Assembly: GCA_030428565.1 (NCBI GenBank)
Contig: JAUIDR010000016.1
Span: forward strand, 1 to 61,711
Source: Alphaproteobacteria bacterium
GTDB lineage: Bacteria > Pseudomonadota > Alphaproteobacteria > UBA7985 > JAUIBT01
Length of the DNA: 61,711 bases
Direction of reading: 5' to 3'
Below, piece after piece: positions 53,678 to 61,552 of the stretch. The position numbers and the translations under genes were made by a program. The first letter of the stretch is position 1, and every line of letters begins with the position of its first letter. The notes below the pieces were generated by a model, which saw only the letters and a program-made list of their open reading frames with translations, ran no database searches and was not told the origin of the DNA.

Positions 53678-54670
53678 ATGACTAAGATTGCACACGTGGG
53701 CTGCGGATACTGGGGGAAAAACCTGGTTCGCAATTTCGCCCAACTGGGCGCGCTGGCCGCTATCGTCGAACCCAACGAGGCTCAGGCGGCCAAACTGTCG
53801 GCCGAACACGGCGTGCCGGTTCGCAGTCTAGAGGCGGTTCTGGCCGATCCTGAGATTGACGGCTTATCCTTTGCAACTCCCGCTGTGACCCACGCCAGTT
53901 TGGCCATCCAAGCCATGCAAGCGGGAAAGCACGTCTTCATGGAAAAGCCCCTGGCCCTGTCCGTCGATCAAGGTAAGGAAGTGCTGGCGGTCGGCGAACA
54001 GACCGGCAAATTGGTCATGGTTGGCCACTTGCTGCAATACCACGGCGTTTTCGCCAAGCTGCGCGATCTTGTCAAAGCGGGTGAGCTGGGACGCATCCAG
54101 CACGTCTATTCCAACCGCATGAGCTTGGGCAAATTTCGCTTGGAAGAAAACGTTTGGTGGTCTTTTGCCCCGCACGATATCTCGATGGTGCTGGCTTTGG
54201 TCGGCGAAGAACCGACCAGCGTGACGGCTCAAGGAAACGCTCAAGTGACGCCTGGCATCGCCGATTGGTGTACCGCGCAGTGCCGCTTTGCTTCGGGCGC
54301 TCGCGCGCACTTTAATATCTCTTGGTACCACCCCTTCAAGGAACAACGCCTGGTGGTTATCGGCGATAAGGGCATGGCGGTGTTCGAGGATTCCAAGCCT
54401 GACTGGTCGCAAAAGCTCGCCATTTATCGCCACGGTCTGGAACACGCAGCGGGCCTAGCGCCGGTGCCGGTCAAGGCGGAGCCCGACTATATCGAGGTCG
54501 CCAAGAACGAGCCGCTGAAAGCCGAATGCCAGCATTTTATCGACTGTATTACCAGCGGACAGCAGCCCTTGACCAATGCTCAAGAAGGCTTGGCGGTGCT
54601 GCGCGTCCTGCAATTGGGCGAAGCTGCTCTGCAAGCCAGCTTGGCCGAGGCTGACAAAGGAGACGCTTGA
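53678..54670 (+). CDS. wbpB: UDP-GlcNAcA 3-dehydrogenase (Gfo/Idh/MocA, WbpB/WlbA type)
   Basis: 330 residues. The Rossmann start HVGCGYWGKNLVRNF and the catalytic Glu-Lys-Pro (HVFMEKPLALS) are those of the Gfo/Idh/MocA family. The WbpB/WlbA branch oxidises the 3-OH of UDP-GlcNAcA. The next two genes match the following steps, which supports the call. AGGAAA precedes the ATG, and wbpD starts at the base after its stop. Confidence 0.92.
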   Translation: MTKIAHVGCGYWGKNLVRNFAQLGALAAIVEPNEAQAAKLSAEHGVPVRSLEAVLADPEIDGLSFATPAVTHASLAIQAMQAGKHVFMEKPLALSVDQGKEVLAVGEQTGKLVMVGHLLQYHGVFAKLRDLVKAGELGRIQHVYSNRMSLGKFRLEENVWWSFAPHDISMVLALVGEEPTSVTAQGNAQVTPGIADWCTAQCRFASGARAHFNISWYHPFKEQRLVVIGDKGMAVFEDSKPDWSQKLAIYRHGLEHAAGLAPVPVKAEPDYIEVAKNEPLKAECQHFIDCITSGQQPLTNAQEGLAVLRVLQLGEAALQASLAEADKGDA

Positions 54671-55297
54671 ATGTCGATTGATCCCGCCGCGCAAGTCCAC
54701 CGCGATGCCTTCGTCCACGAGAGCGCCTATGTCGATGGTCAGACCCAAATCGGCGCGGGCAGCAAGCTTTGGCACTTCGTCCACATCCTGCCGCGCACCC
54801 AGATTGGCGAAAATTGCTCGCTGGGGCAAAACGTTATGGCCGGACCCGATGTCCGCGTTGGCGACGATTGCAAGATCCAAAACAACGTGGCGCTCTATAA
54901 AGGCGTCGTGCTGGAGGACAAGGTTTTCTGCGGCCCCTCTTGCGTCTTTACCAACGTCTTGACCCCGCGCGCCCATGTCGAGCGCAAGGATGAATTCGCC
55001 CCTACCTTGGTCAAACAAGGCGCGACCATCGGAGCCAATGCCACCATCGTTTGCGGCAATACCCTGGGCGCCTACTGCATGATCGCCGCTGGCGCGGTTG
55101 TCACCAAAGACGTGCCCGACTTTGCGCTGATGGCGGGCGTTCCCGCACGGCGCATCGGTTGGGTCTCGCGCAGTGGCGAGCGCCTGATTGAGCGCCAGGG
55201 TGACAATTTGGGCGAGGATTTGGTTTGCCCGCGCACGGGTGAGCGCTATCAAGAGAGCGCCGATAAGACCACGCTGGTCTTGCTCGACGCAAACTAA
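54671..55297 (+). CDS. wbpD: N-acetyltransferase WbpD (left-handed beta helix)
   Basis: 208 residues with hexapeptide repeats over about residues 10-160 (for example [42 protein letters not shown]). A C-terminal segment, [10 protein letters not shown], contains a Cys typical of WlbB/WbpD. It acetylates the 3-amino group to give UDP-GlcNAc(3NAc)A. Starts immediately after wbpB; AAGGAGA lies inside that gene's end. 90 bases separate it from wbpE. Confidence 0.92.
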   Translation: MSIDPAAQVHRDAFVHESAYVDGQTQIGAGSKLWHFVHILPRTQIGENCSLGQNVMAGPDVRVGDDCKIQNNVALYKGVVLEDKVFCGPSCVFTNVLTPRAHVERKDEFAPTLVKQGATIGANATIVCGNTLGAYCMIAAGAVVTKDVPDFALMAGVPARRIGWVSRSGERLIERQGDNLGEDLVCPRTGERYQESADKTTLVLLDAN

Positions 55298-55387
55298 GCA
55301 CCAACAAAATCCGGCGGCCAGCAACCCGCCTTCGCCCCTTTTCAAGCGGCAAGCAACGCCGCCGCTGACGTTCTAAGGACCGACACC

Positions 55388-56512
55388 ATGAGCATTGCCT
55401 TCATCGACCTGGCCGCCCAACAAGCGCGCATCAAGGATAAGATCGACGCCCGCATTCAAGCCGTGCTGGCCCACGGCAAGTACATCATGGGGCCTGAGGT
55501 CAAAGAGCTGGAGGCTCAACTGGCTGACTTCTGCGGCGCAAAACACTGCATTTCATGCGCCAACGGCACCGATGCGTTGATGCTGGCGGTCATGGCGCTG
55601 GGAGCGGGCCGTGGAGATGCTGTCTTCTGCCCCAGCTTTACTTTCGCCGCCACCGCCGAAGCGGTCTATGTCATGGGCGCGCAACCGGTCTTCGTCGATA
55701 TCGACGCCGCCACCTATAACATGGACCCGGCCAGCCTTGAACGCGCCATTGCCCACGCCAAAGCACAAGGCCTGACGCCAAAGGGCATCATTCCCGTCGA
55801 TTTGTTTGGCCTGCCCGCCGACTACGACGCAATTCAAGACATCGCCAAGCGCGAGGGCCTGTGGGTCTTGGGCGACAGTGCTCAGGGCTTTGGCGGCGTC
55901 TATAAGGGCAAGACCACCGGCGCCATCGCTGATATCACCACCACCTCGTTTTTCCCGGCCAAGCCTTTGGGCTGCTACGGCGACGGTGGCGCGATCTTCA
56001 CCGACAACGAGGACATGGCCAAGTTGATGGACAGCTTGCGCGTCCACGGCAAGGGCAGCCACAAGTACGATAACGAGCGAATCGGCACCAACTCGCGCTT
56101 GGATACGCTGCAAGCGGCGATCTTGCTAGAAAAGCTGGCGATCTACGAAGATGAAATCGCCGCCCGGCAGCTGGTCGCCCAACGCTATACCAACGCGCTC
56201 TCCAACAGTTTCATCACCCCGCACGTGCCCGCTGGGCTCAGCTCAGTCTGGGCGCAGTACACCTTGCGGGTCCAAGAAGGACAGGATCGCGAAGCCATCC
56301 AAGCCAAGGCCAAAGAACAGGGCGTACCCACCGTGGTCTACTACCCCCGGCCCTTGCATCAGCAGACCGCCTATAAGGACGCACTGACCGACCCTGAAGG
56401 TTTGCTTGTGTCAGAGGCCGCGGCCCAAAGCGTGTTTAGCCTGCCCTTCCATCCCTACTTGGAGGAGGCCACCAGCGAACAGGTTATCTCGGCGCTGAAA
56501 GCCGCGCTGTAA
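55388..56512 (+). CDS. wbpE: PLP-dependent 3-aminotransferase WbpE (DegT/DnrJ/EryC1)
   Basis: 374 residues. The PLP Lys lies in TTSFFPAKPLGCYGDGG, and the cofactor-binding Asp/Gln region is VLGDSAQGFGG. CANGTDALMLAV and NSRLDTLQAAIL are family blocks. It adds the amino group to the 3-keto sugar made by WbpB, using glutamate. Gene order wbpA-B-D-E matches the UDP-diacetamido-glucuronate pathway known from Pseudomonas and Bordetella O-antigens. A terminator follows. Confidence 0.94.
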   Translation: MSIAFIDLAAQQARIKDKIDARIQAVLAHGKYIMGPEVKELEAQLADFCGAKHCISCANGTDALMLAVMALGAGRGDAVFCPSFTFAATAEAVYVMGAQPVFVDIDAATYNMDPASLERAIAHAKAQGLTPKGIIPVDLFGLPADYDAIQDIAKREGLWVLGDSAQGFGGVYKGKTTGAIADITTTSFFPAKPLGCYGDGGAIFTDNEDMAKLMDSLRVHGKGSHKYDNERIGTNSRLDTLQAAILLEKLAIYEDEIAARQLVAQRYTNALSNSFITPHVPAGLSSVWAQYTLRVQEGQDREAIQAKAKEQGVPTVVYYPRPLHQQTAYKDALTDPEGLLVSEAAAQSVFSLPFHPYLEEATSEQVISALKAAL

Positions 56513-56624
56513 GGGCGGCGCATATGTCGGCACGCCTGGGCGACCGAGTCGGGTACATTGTGGGCGGCAGCGGCGAAGAGCGCGCCTGAGCGCAGCCGAA
56601 TGTGCCGATAAATGCTATTACTTG

Positions 56625-56656
56625 AAAGGCCGAGGGTGCTGCTCTCGGCTTTTTCT
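56625..56656 (+). terminator. Intrinsic terminator after wbpE
   Basis: GCCGAG ... CTCGGC with a run of five T on the plus strand, about 113 bases after the wbpE stop. Confidence 0.85.
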
Positions 56657-56703
56657 ATGGCCGAATGAGCGCAATCGCCAGAGACCGGCGCAATGGCGAA
56701 GCG

Positions 56704-56731
56704 CCCAGCTCGACTTGCCCAGCTCGACTTG
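56704..56731. repeat. Perfect 14-bp tandem duplication
   Basis: CCCAGCTCGACTTG twice in a row, in the gap between wbpE and the DUF6502 gene. Confidence 0.92.
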
Positions 56732-56771
56732 CCCCCCTGCTATCAAAACCATGCGTCGCCCGTCACAACGC

Positions 56772-56802
56772 AAAAAAAAAGCCGTCGCACGAGGCGACGG
56801 CT
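56772..56802 (-). terminator. Strong orphan minus-strand terminator
   Basis: Perfect 9-bp stem AGCCGTCGC / GCGACGGCT with a 5-base loop, followed on the minus strand by nine T. Both flanking genes are on the plus strand, so no annotated gene explains it. A second weaker hairpin with eight T on the minus strand is at about 56921-56945. Confidence 0.88.
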
Positions 56803-56931
56803 GAAAGTTCCGTTTCATAGAGTAAGCGATCGGGGTGCTTCGGGGCTGTCTCCAGCTCCAAAGCTATACGTAAGAGACACGAACTATGCCTTAAGGTCAA
56901 GCATTAATCCGCATGAAAGCAAAAAAAAGGG

Positions 56932-57136
56932 ATAAATTCCCATTTACCTAAGTTACACCCCACGCCACAATCAGTCGAACCGTTTGGTTTCTTTGCGTCG
57001 CGCGTCTATCCGCATTTTGCAGTGAAATGACAGGGGTATGTGATCGACAACTAGCGTTTTGCACACAAGGACTCGGAGAGTTTTCCCGTCAAGCCTCTCG
57101 TTTTACGGGCTCGACAAAAAGTAAATGGGAATTTAT
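56932..57136. repeat. Perfect 16-bp inverted repeat (56932-56947 and 57121-57136)
   Basis: ATAAATTCCCATTTAC on the left is the exact reverse complement of GTAAATGGGAATTTAT on the right, 173 bases apart. Each arm is itself a near-symmetric TAAAT-4-ATTTA site. The right arm overlaps the probable DUF6502 promoter. No gene is seen between the arms; the whole 56513-57212 stretch lacks any supported gene. Confidence 0.88.
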
Positions 57137-57139
57137 AAC
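57111..57139 (+). promoter_or_regulatory. Probable promoter of the DUF6502 gene with overlapping dyads
   Basis: TCGACA (-35) and TATAAC (-10) match the consensus in five of six positions each, with a 17-base spacer (57117-57133). The -10 overlaps the right 16-bp repeat arm. Two more dyads follow: ATAACA-5-TGTTAT at 57135-57151 and ATCGA-8-TCGAT at 57150-57167. Transcription would start near 57146. Confidence 0.65.
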
Positions 57140-57212
57140 ATTTCGTGTTATCGACTGATAAATCGATTGTAGCAGTTTGCAATTTTTCAACCGCGACCGC
57201 CGAGAGCCCACC

Positions 57213-58094
57213 TTGACCAACCCCGCCCTTCCTTCACCCGCATTGCAGATGGCCTTCCAGCGCATTCTTGTGCCCCTGCTGCGCGGCATGATTCGCATGG
57301 GCCTGACGCTGCCGCTGTTCTTGCCGATCTTGAAGGCGGCCTATGTCGAAGCGGCCGGACAAATCTTGGCGGCTGACAAACGCAAGCTGACCTTGAGTCA
57401 ACTCTATTTGCTAACCGGCGTGCATCGCCGAGACTTGCGGGTCTTGATGGCCCAACCCAACCTGCCGCCGAGCGATAAGGTGCCTCTGATCGCCGCGGTG
57501 CTCAGCGAGTGGCGCCAAAACCCTGCCTTTTTAGACGACAAAGGCAAGCCACGCGGATTGCCGCGTGAGAGCGACGATCCCGACACACTGACCTTCTATC
57601 GTCTGGTCTCTATGCTCAGCCGCGATGTTCATCCAAGCGCTGTCTTGACCGAACTTGAAGCCCGCGACCTGCTCATTCGCCTGCCCGATCACGAGACCGC
57701 AAGCGACAGCGGACAAGAACGCATCTATTTGAAGGATGAAGATGAGATGGCCAAGCAGAGCCAAATCAACAGCCTTCAAGCCATGTCCCATATCGTTGGT
57801 GGCCACTTGGAGACCGCAATTGGCAACACCTTTAAAGAACGCGACCCACACTTTGAGCGCGCTATCGTCTATGATCGCATGTCGTTGAATTCGGTCCAGG
57901 AATTGAAGCAGCTGGCGGAGCAACAATCTGAGGATATGCTCAATACCTTGAACCGTCGCGCTAACGAGCTGGCACTGCAAGACCGGGATCAAGTCGACAA
58001 ATCAGGCTACTTGCTGTTCGGCGCCTTCGTACACAGCGAAGAGAAGCAAGATGCTACAGAGGTTGCAAAGCCTTCAAAAAGCGCCAAAAAATAG
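57213..58094 (+). CDS. DUF6502 family protein
   Basis: About 293 residues, basic and mostly helical, with no signal peptide. A hydrophobic helix near the N-terminus is followed by the DUF6502-like region: Ser-x-x-Tyr-Leu-Leu-Thr-Gly-Val-His-Arg-Arg-Asp (a helix-turn-helix-like block near residue 70), SRDVHPSAVLTELEARDLL, and FERAIVYDRMSLNSVQEL. The family has no known function. TTG 57213 is preferred, with GAGAG ahead; a TTG at 57177 is upstream, and an ATG at 57249 lacks a site. The DUF5666 gene follows on the same strand. Confidence 0.78.
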   Translation: MTNPALPSPALQMAFQRILVPLLRGMIRMGLTLPLFLPILKAAYVEAAGQILAADKRKLTLSQLYLLTGVHRRDLRVLMAQPNLPPSDKVPLIAAVLSEWRQNPAFLDDKGKPRGLPRESDDPDTLTFYRLVSMLSRDVHPSAVLTELEARDLLIRLPDHETASDSGQERIYLKDEDEMAKQSQINSLQAMSHIVGGHLETAIGNTFKERDPHFERAIVYDRMSLNSVQELKQLAEQQSEDMLNTLNRRANELALQDRDQVDKSGYLLFGAFVHSEEKQDATEVAKPSKSAKK

Positions 58095-58165
58095 GAACGC
58101 ACCTGGCGCCCAACAAAGCCAGCGCGCTAACAAGCCTAACGCGCCGCCCGACAATACAAGAAATC

Positions 58166-59311
58166 ATGTTGCCGAACACTCGCCCTGCCTCCGATTGCCC
58201 AACGTCGAACACCCGACCCGGAATCGATACCCGCCCCGGAATCGCTACCCGAGGCAGCGCGCGCTGGCGGCACCTGGCTTTGGCGTCTTGGCTGTGCCTT
58301 GGACTGGCGGCGAGCCTTGTCACCCTCGTCGGCAATCCTGCCCAGGGCCAATCGGGCGGCATCATCGGCACCGGCACTCCTTTGTCAGCGCCGAGCCTTG
58401 GCGTGGTTGGTACCGTGACCGATTTCGGTTCGGTCATCGTCAATAAGCTGCGCATCGAGGTGCGCCCCGAGCAAATGCGAGTCGGCCCAGATGCCCGTCC
58501 CCTTAAGCGCGGCGAGCGGGTCTTGATCAAAGCCACCCGCAATGAGCAGGGCTTGCAGGCGGTTGAATTGAGCCCCTTGCCCAAGGTCCAAGGACAACTC
58601 AAGCGCCAAGGTCAGGATTTGACCCTGTTGGGCAAACGCCTGGCCGGGGCGCTCGAAGGCCCCAGCAAGCCCCAGATTGAAGCCCAATTGGCGCGGTTAC
58701 AGCCGGGCCAGTGGGTCGCGGTGGACGCGATTCAAGTCGGCGACCAAGACTTGCTGATTGGTTCGATCGCGGTCATTCCAGCACCGCCGGTCATCGCCAC
58801 CACCGGCGTGCTGGCCTTGGCCCCTGACAGCCATCGCTTTCAAGTTGGCGGCCAGCCGATTGTGCTGAGCAAAAAGGCAACTAGAGGCATGCCCTTTATC
58901 CGCACCGACTTGTTAGGTCGTGTGGTTCGCATCGAGGGCAAAATGCGCTTGGACGGCTTGCTAGAGGTCATTACCTTCACTCCCGATCCGGTAGCCAACG
59001 CGCTGAAGCAAGAAAAACCGCTGACGGTCGAGCTTGAAGGTTCCTATGAACGCAAAGGCGCAACCCTGGTCGTCAGCAGTGATATCGCGCGCATGCAGGT
59101 CGCTGCAGCCGCTTATCCCAAAGTTACCGCGAATGCGGGACCAGCGCTGATTTCCGCCCAGCTCTTGCCGACGGGCTTCTTGCAAATCACCGATGTCCGC
59201 CCCTGGCAGCCTGCGGTTAAACCCAGCCCACCGCCACCACCACCGCCGATGGGCTATTGGTATTTCGACGGCTACTATTGGCATTTCATGCCCGTGGTTA
59301 ACCCGCGATAA
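58166..59311 (+). CDS. DUF5666 domain-containing secreted protein
   Basis: 381 residues. The N-terminus has NTRPGIDTRPGIATRG repeats (18-bp DNA units) before a membrane-targeting helix (about 36-56) ending near AQGQSGG. The body contains several beta-rich OB-like repeats with VGTVTDFGSVIVNKLRIEV and RVVRIEGKM, as in DUF5666. The C-terminus is a proline run and an aromatic tail (GYWYFDGYYWHF). It is probably periplasmic or surface-exposed. DUF5666 and DUF6502 genes appear together here; their role is unknown. Confidence 0.8.
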   Translation: MLPNTRPASDCPTSNTRPGIDTRPGIATRGSARWRHLALASWLCLGLAASLVTLVGNPAQGQSGGIIGTGTPLSAPSLGVVGTVTDFGSVIVNKLRIEVRPEQMRVGPDARPLKRGERVLIKATRNEQGLQAVELSPLPKVQGQLKRQGQDLTLLGKRLAGALEGPSKPQIEAQLARLQPGQWVAVDAIQVGDQDLLIGSIAVIPAPPVIATTGVLALAPDSHRFQVGGQPIVLSKKATRGMPFIRTDLLGRVVRIEGKMRLDGLLEVITFTPDPVANALKQEKPLTVELEGSYERKGATLVVSSDIARMQVAAAAYPKVTANAGPALISAQLLPTGFLQITDVRPWQPAVKPSPPPPPPPMGYWYFDGYYWHFMPVVNPR

Positions 59312-59616
59312 CGCCTTGCCGTCAAATCGACTCCAGCCGCCGCTTGCAAGTCTGGCGAAAAAAGATGGCTCCGCGCCGCTGCGCCAATCGACCGGCTTGC
59401 ACCGGCCTCGATCATGCCCGACACTAGGGCCACCCTAGCCAGCTATCGGCCCAGTGCCGACCGCATATGCCGACCGCATGGCTAGGCACGAGCCTCCTGC
59501 GCAGACCTCGCCCTTTGCGTTAGGGGCCAAGCAACAAAGCTGCACGCCTGCCCATTTGCGGGTTATGATGGCAACCGCACAAGAAAACGGCACCGCGAGC
59601 CGAAAGGACGAGCCCC
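59312..59616. other. Intergenic region before the SLC13-type transporter
   Basis: 305 bases with no convincing gene. The promoter of the transporter must lie here. A short duplication (CCGACCGCATA- and CCGACCGCATG-) is seen at about 59458-59480. Confidence 0.5.
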
Positions 59617-61416
59617 ATGAATTGGTTCCCTGGAACTTGGCCCCAGTTGGATTGGCAACTGGATCAACTGACCGCGCTTGGCTTATTGGCTGGGGTGCTG
59701 GTGCTCTTCATTTGGGGCAAACTGCGTTATGATCTTGTGGCCATGACCGCCCTGATGATGGCGGTTGTGCTGGGCGTTGTGGCCCCCGAAAAGGCCTTCA
59801 GCGGCTTTGGCCACCCGGCGGTCATTACCGTGGCCTTGGTGCTGGTGCTCAGCCAAGCCATCCAGCAATCGGGCGTCATCGACATCATGGCCCGTCCCTT
59901 GTCCCGATTGTCCGACCGTCCCATTTTGTTTTTGGTGGCCTTGTGTGTCTTTGCTGCCCTGCTTTCCGGCTTTATGAACAATGTCGGCGCGCTGGCCTTG
60001 TTGATGCCGCTGGCGCTCTCCTTGACGGACCGCCCCTGGCTGGTGCTGATGCCGCTGTCGTTTGCAACCATCCTGGGCGGCATGACAACCCTAATCGGCA
60101 CCCCGCCCAATATCATCGTGTCCTCCTTTCGCAGCCAAATCGTCGGCGAGGGATATGGCTTGTTCGACTTCAGCGCGGTCGGCTTCAGCTTGGCCGTTTT
60201 GGGTGTCCTGTTCGTGGTCTTTATCGGCTGGCGTTTGCTGCCGCAGCGCAAAGACACACAGCGTCATACAGACGTCTACTCTGACCATGATTTTTTGACC
60301 GAAATCGAGGTGCCCGAAGATTCCGAGCTGCTCAACACCCGCATCGGTGATCTTGAGCACAACCACGCGGGCGAAGTCACCATCATCGGCCTAATCCGCC
60401 GCTCGACCCGCATCTATGCCAATCTGCGTGTCGCTCTGATTCGCCCCGGCGATATTCTGATCGTGCGCGCCTCGCCCGAAGAGCTAGAAGCTTTTCTGGA
60501 CGATACCGACCTTCGCGTTTGGGGCGCGGATCGCTTCGAAGAGGAGCACTTGACCGATGCGGAAGTCGGCCTGCTGGAGGTCGTCGTTTCTTCCGGTTCC
60601 GTGCTGGTCGGGCGCACTCCGAAGGATATGCGCTTTCGCCGCCGCCACGGCGTCAACCTGCTGGCCATCTCTCGCGAAGGCGAGGCGATCCACAACCGCC
60701 TGGCGCACGTGGTGTTGCGGGCCGGCGACGTTCTGTTGATGCAAGGCAGCCAAGAACACCTGCGCGATACTATGGTGGGCTTGGGTTGCCTACCGATCGC
60801 GTCCAAGCAAATCTCCATCTCCCGCGGTGAGCTGCGCTTGCTGCCCGTGGCCTTTTTCATGGCCGCGATTGCCGCGACCGCATTCGGTCTGCTGCCGATC
60901 TACATCAGCTTTGCCTTGGCGTTGGGCGCAACCGTGCTGACGCGCCAGTATTCGGTCGAGGGGCTGTATAGCGCCATTGACTGGCCCATCATTGTGCTGC
61001 TGGCGGGCATGATTCCTTTGGGCGAAGCGCTGCTGTCGACCGGGGCCACGACCCAGATTTCGACCCTATTGGTCCAGCTCACCCAAGGCCTGCCGGTCTG
61101 GGTCATCATAACCGCCATCATGCTTGTCACTATGACGCTGTCGGACCTGATGAATAACGCTGCGACCGCGGTGGTCATGGCGCCCCTCGCCGCCGAGGTC
61201 GCCAATAAGCTGGGCTACTCGCCGGACCCTTTCTTGATGGCGGTAGCGCTGGGGGCTTCCTGCGCCTTCTTGACCCCAATCGGGCACCAAAACAACCTGC
61301 TCGTCATGGGCCCGGGCGGCTATCGCTTCGGCGATTATTGGCGCATGGGACTGCCAGTACAGCTCATCATTGTTGGCGTGGGAATTCCGCTCCTACTGCT
61401 GGTTTGGCCGCTCTAG
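59617..61416 (+). CDS. SLC13 family permease with two TrkA-C domains
   Basis: 599 residues with a DASS/SLC13 arrangement. The two helical halves each carry a hairpin with the family pattern: FMNNVGALALLMPLALS ... GTPPNIIV in the first half and DLMNNAATAVVMAPLA ... TPIGHQNNLLVMGPGG in the second. Between them lie two RCK_C/TrkA-C modules (about 225-390), with LNTRIGDLE and RRRHGVNLLAISREG. Such proteins move dicarboxylates, sulfate or other anions; the ion is not evident. AAAGGA precedes the ATG. Confidence 0.93.
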   Translation: MNWFPGTWPQLDWQLDQLTALGLLAGVLVLFIWGKLRYDLVAMTALMMAVVLGVVAPEKAFSGFGHPAVITVALVLVLSQAIQQSGVIDIMARPLSRLSDRPILFLVALCVFAALLSGFMNNVGALALLMPLALSLTDRPWLVLMPLSFATILGGMTTLIGTPPNIIVSSFRSQIVGEGYGLFDFSAVGFSLAVLGVLFVVFIGWRLLPQRKDTQRHTDVYSDHDFLTEIEVPEDSELLNTRIGDLEHNHAGEVTIIGLIRRSTRIYANLRVALIRPGDILIVRASPEELEAFLDDTDLRVWGADRFEEEHLTDAEVGLLEVVVSSGSVLVGRTPKDMRFRRRHGVNLLAISREGEAIHNRLAHVVLRAGDVLLMQGSQEHLRDTMVGLGCLPIASKQISISRGELRLLPVAFFMAAIAATAFGLLPIYISFALALGATVLTRQYSVEGLYSAIDWPIIVLLAGMIPLGEALLSTGATTQISTLLVQLTQGLPVWVIITAIMLVTMTLSDLMNNAATAVVMAPLAAEVANKLGYSPDPFLMAVALGASCAFLTPIGHQNNLLVMGPGGYRFGDYWRMGLPVQLIIVGVGIPLLLLVWPL

Positions 61417-61437
61417 CAGGCCGAGCGACCGCCAGAA

Positions 61438-61487
61438 AAGACAAAAGGGCGCGCCCCAATGCCTAGCACGGGACCGCCCTTTGTCTT
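61438..61487. terminator. Terminator after the SLC13-type gene
   Basis: AAGACAAAAGGGCG pairs with CGCCCTTTGTCTT (one bulge) around a 23-base loop. T enrichment after the stem is weak, so it could act mainly as a hairpin. Confidence 0.6.
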
Positions 61488-61552
61488 GCAACCAGCATAG
61501 CACTGGTCTTCCGTCGTCAAGACCATCGGTGAGGCCGAAATCACGCTGCCCG

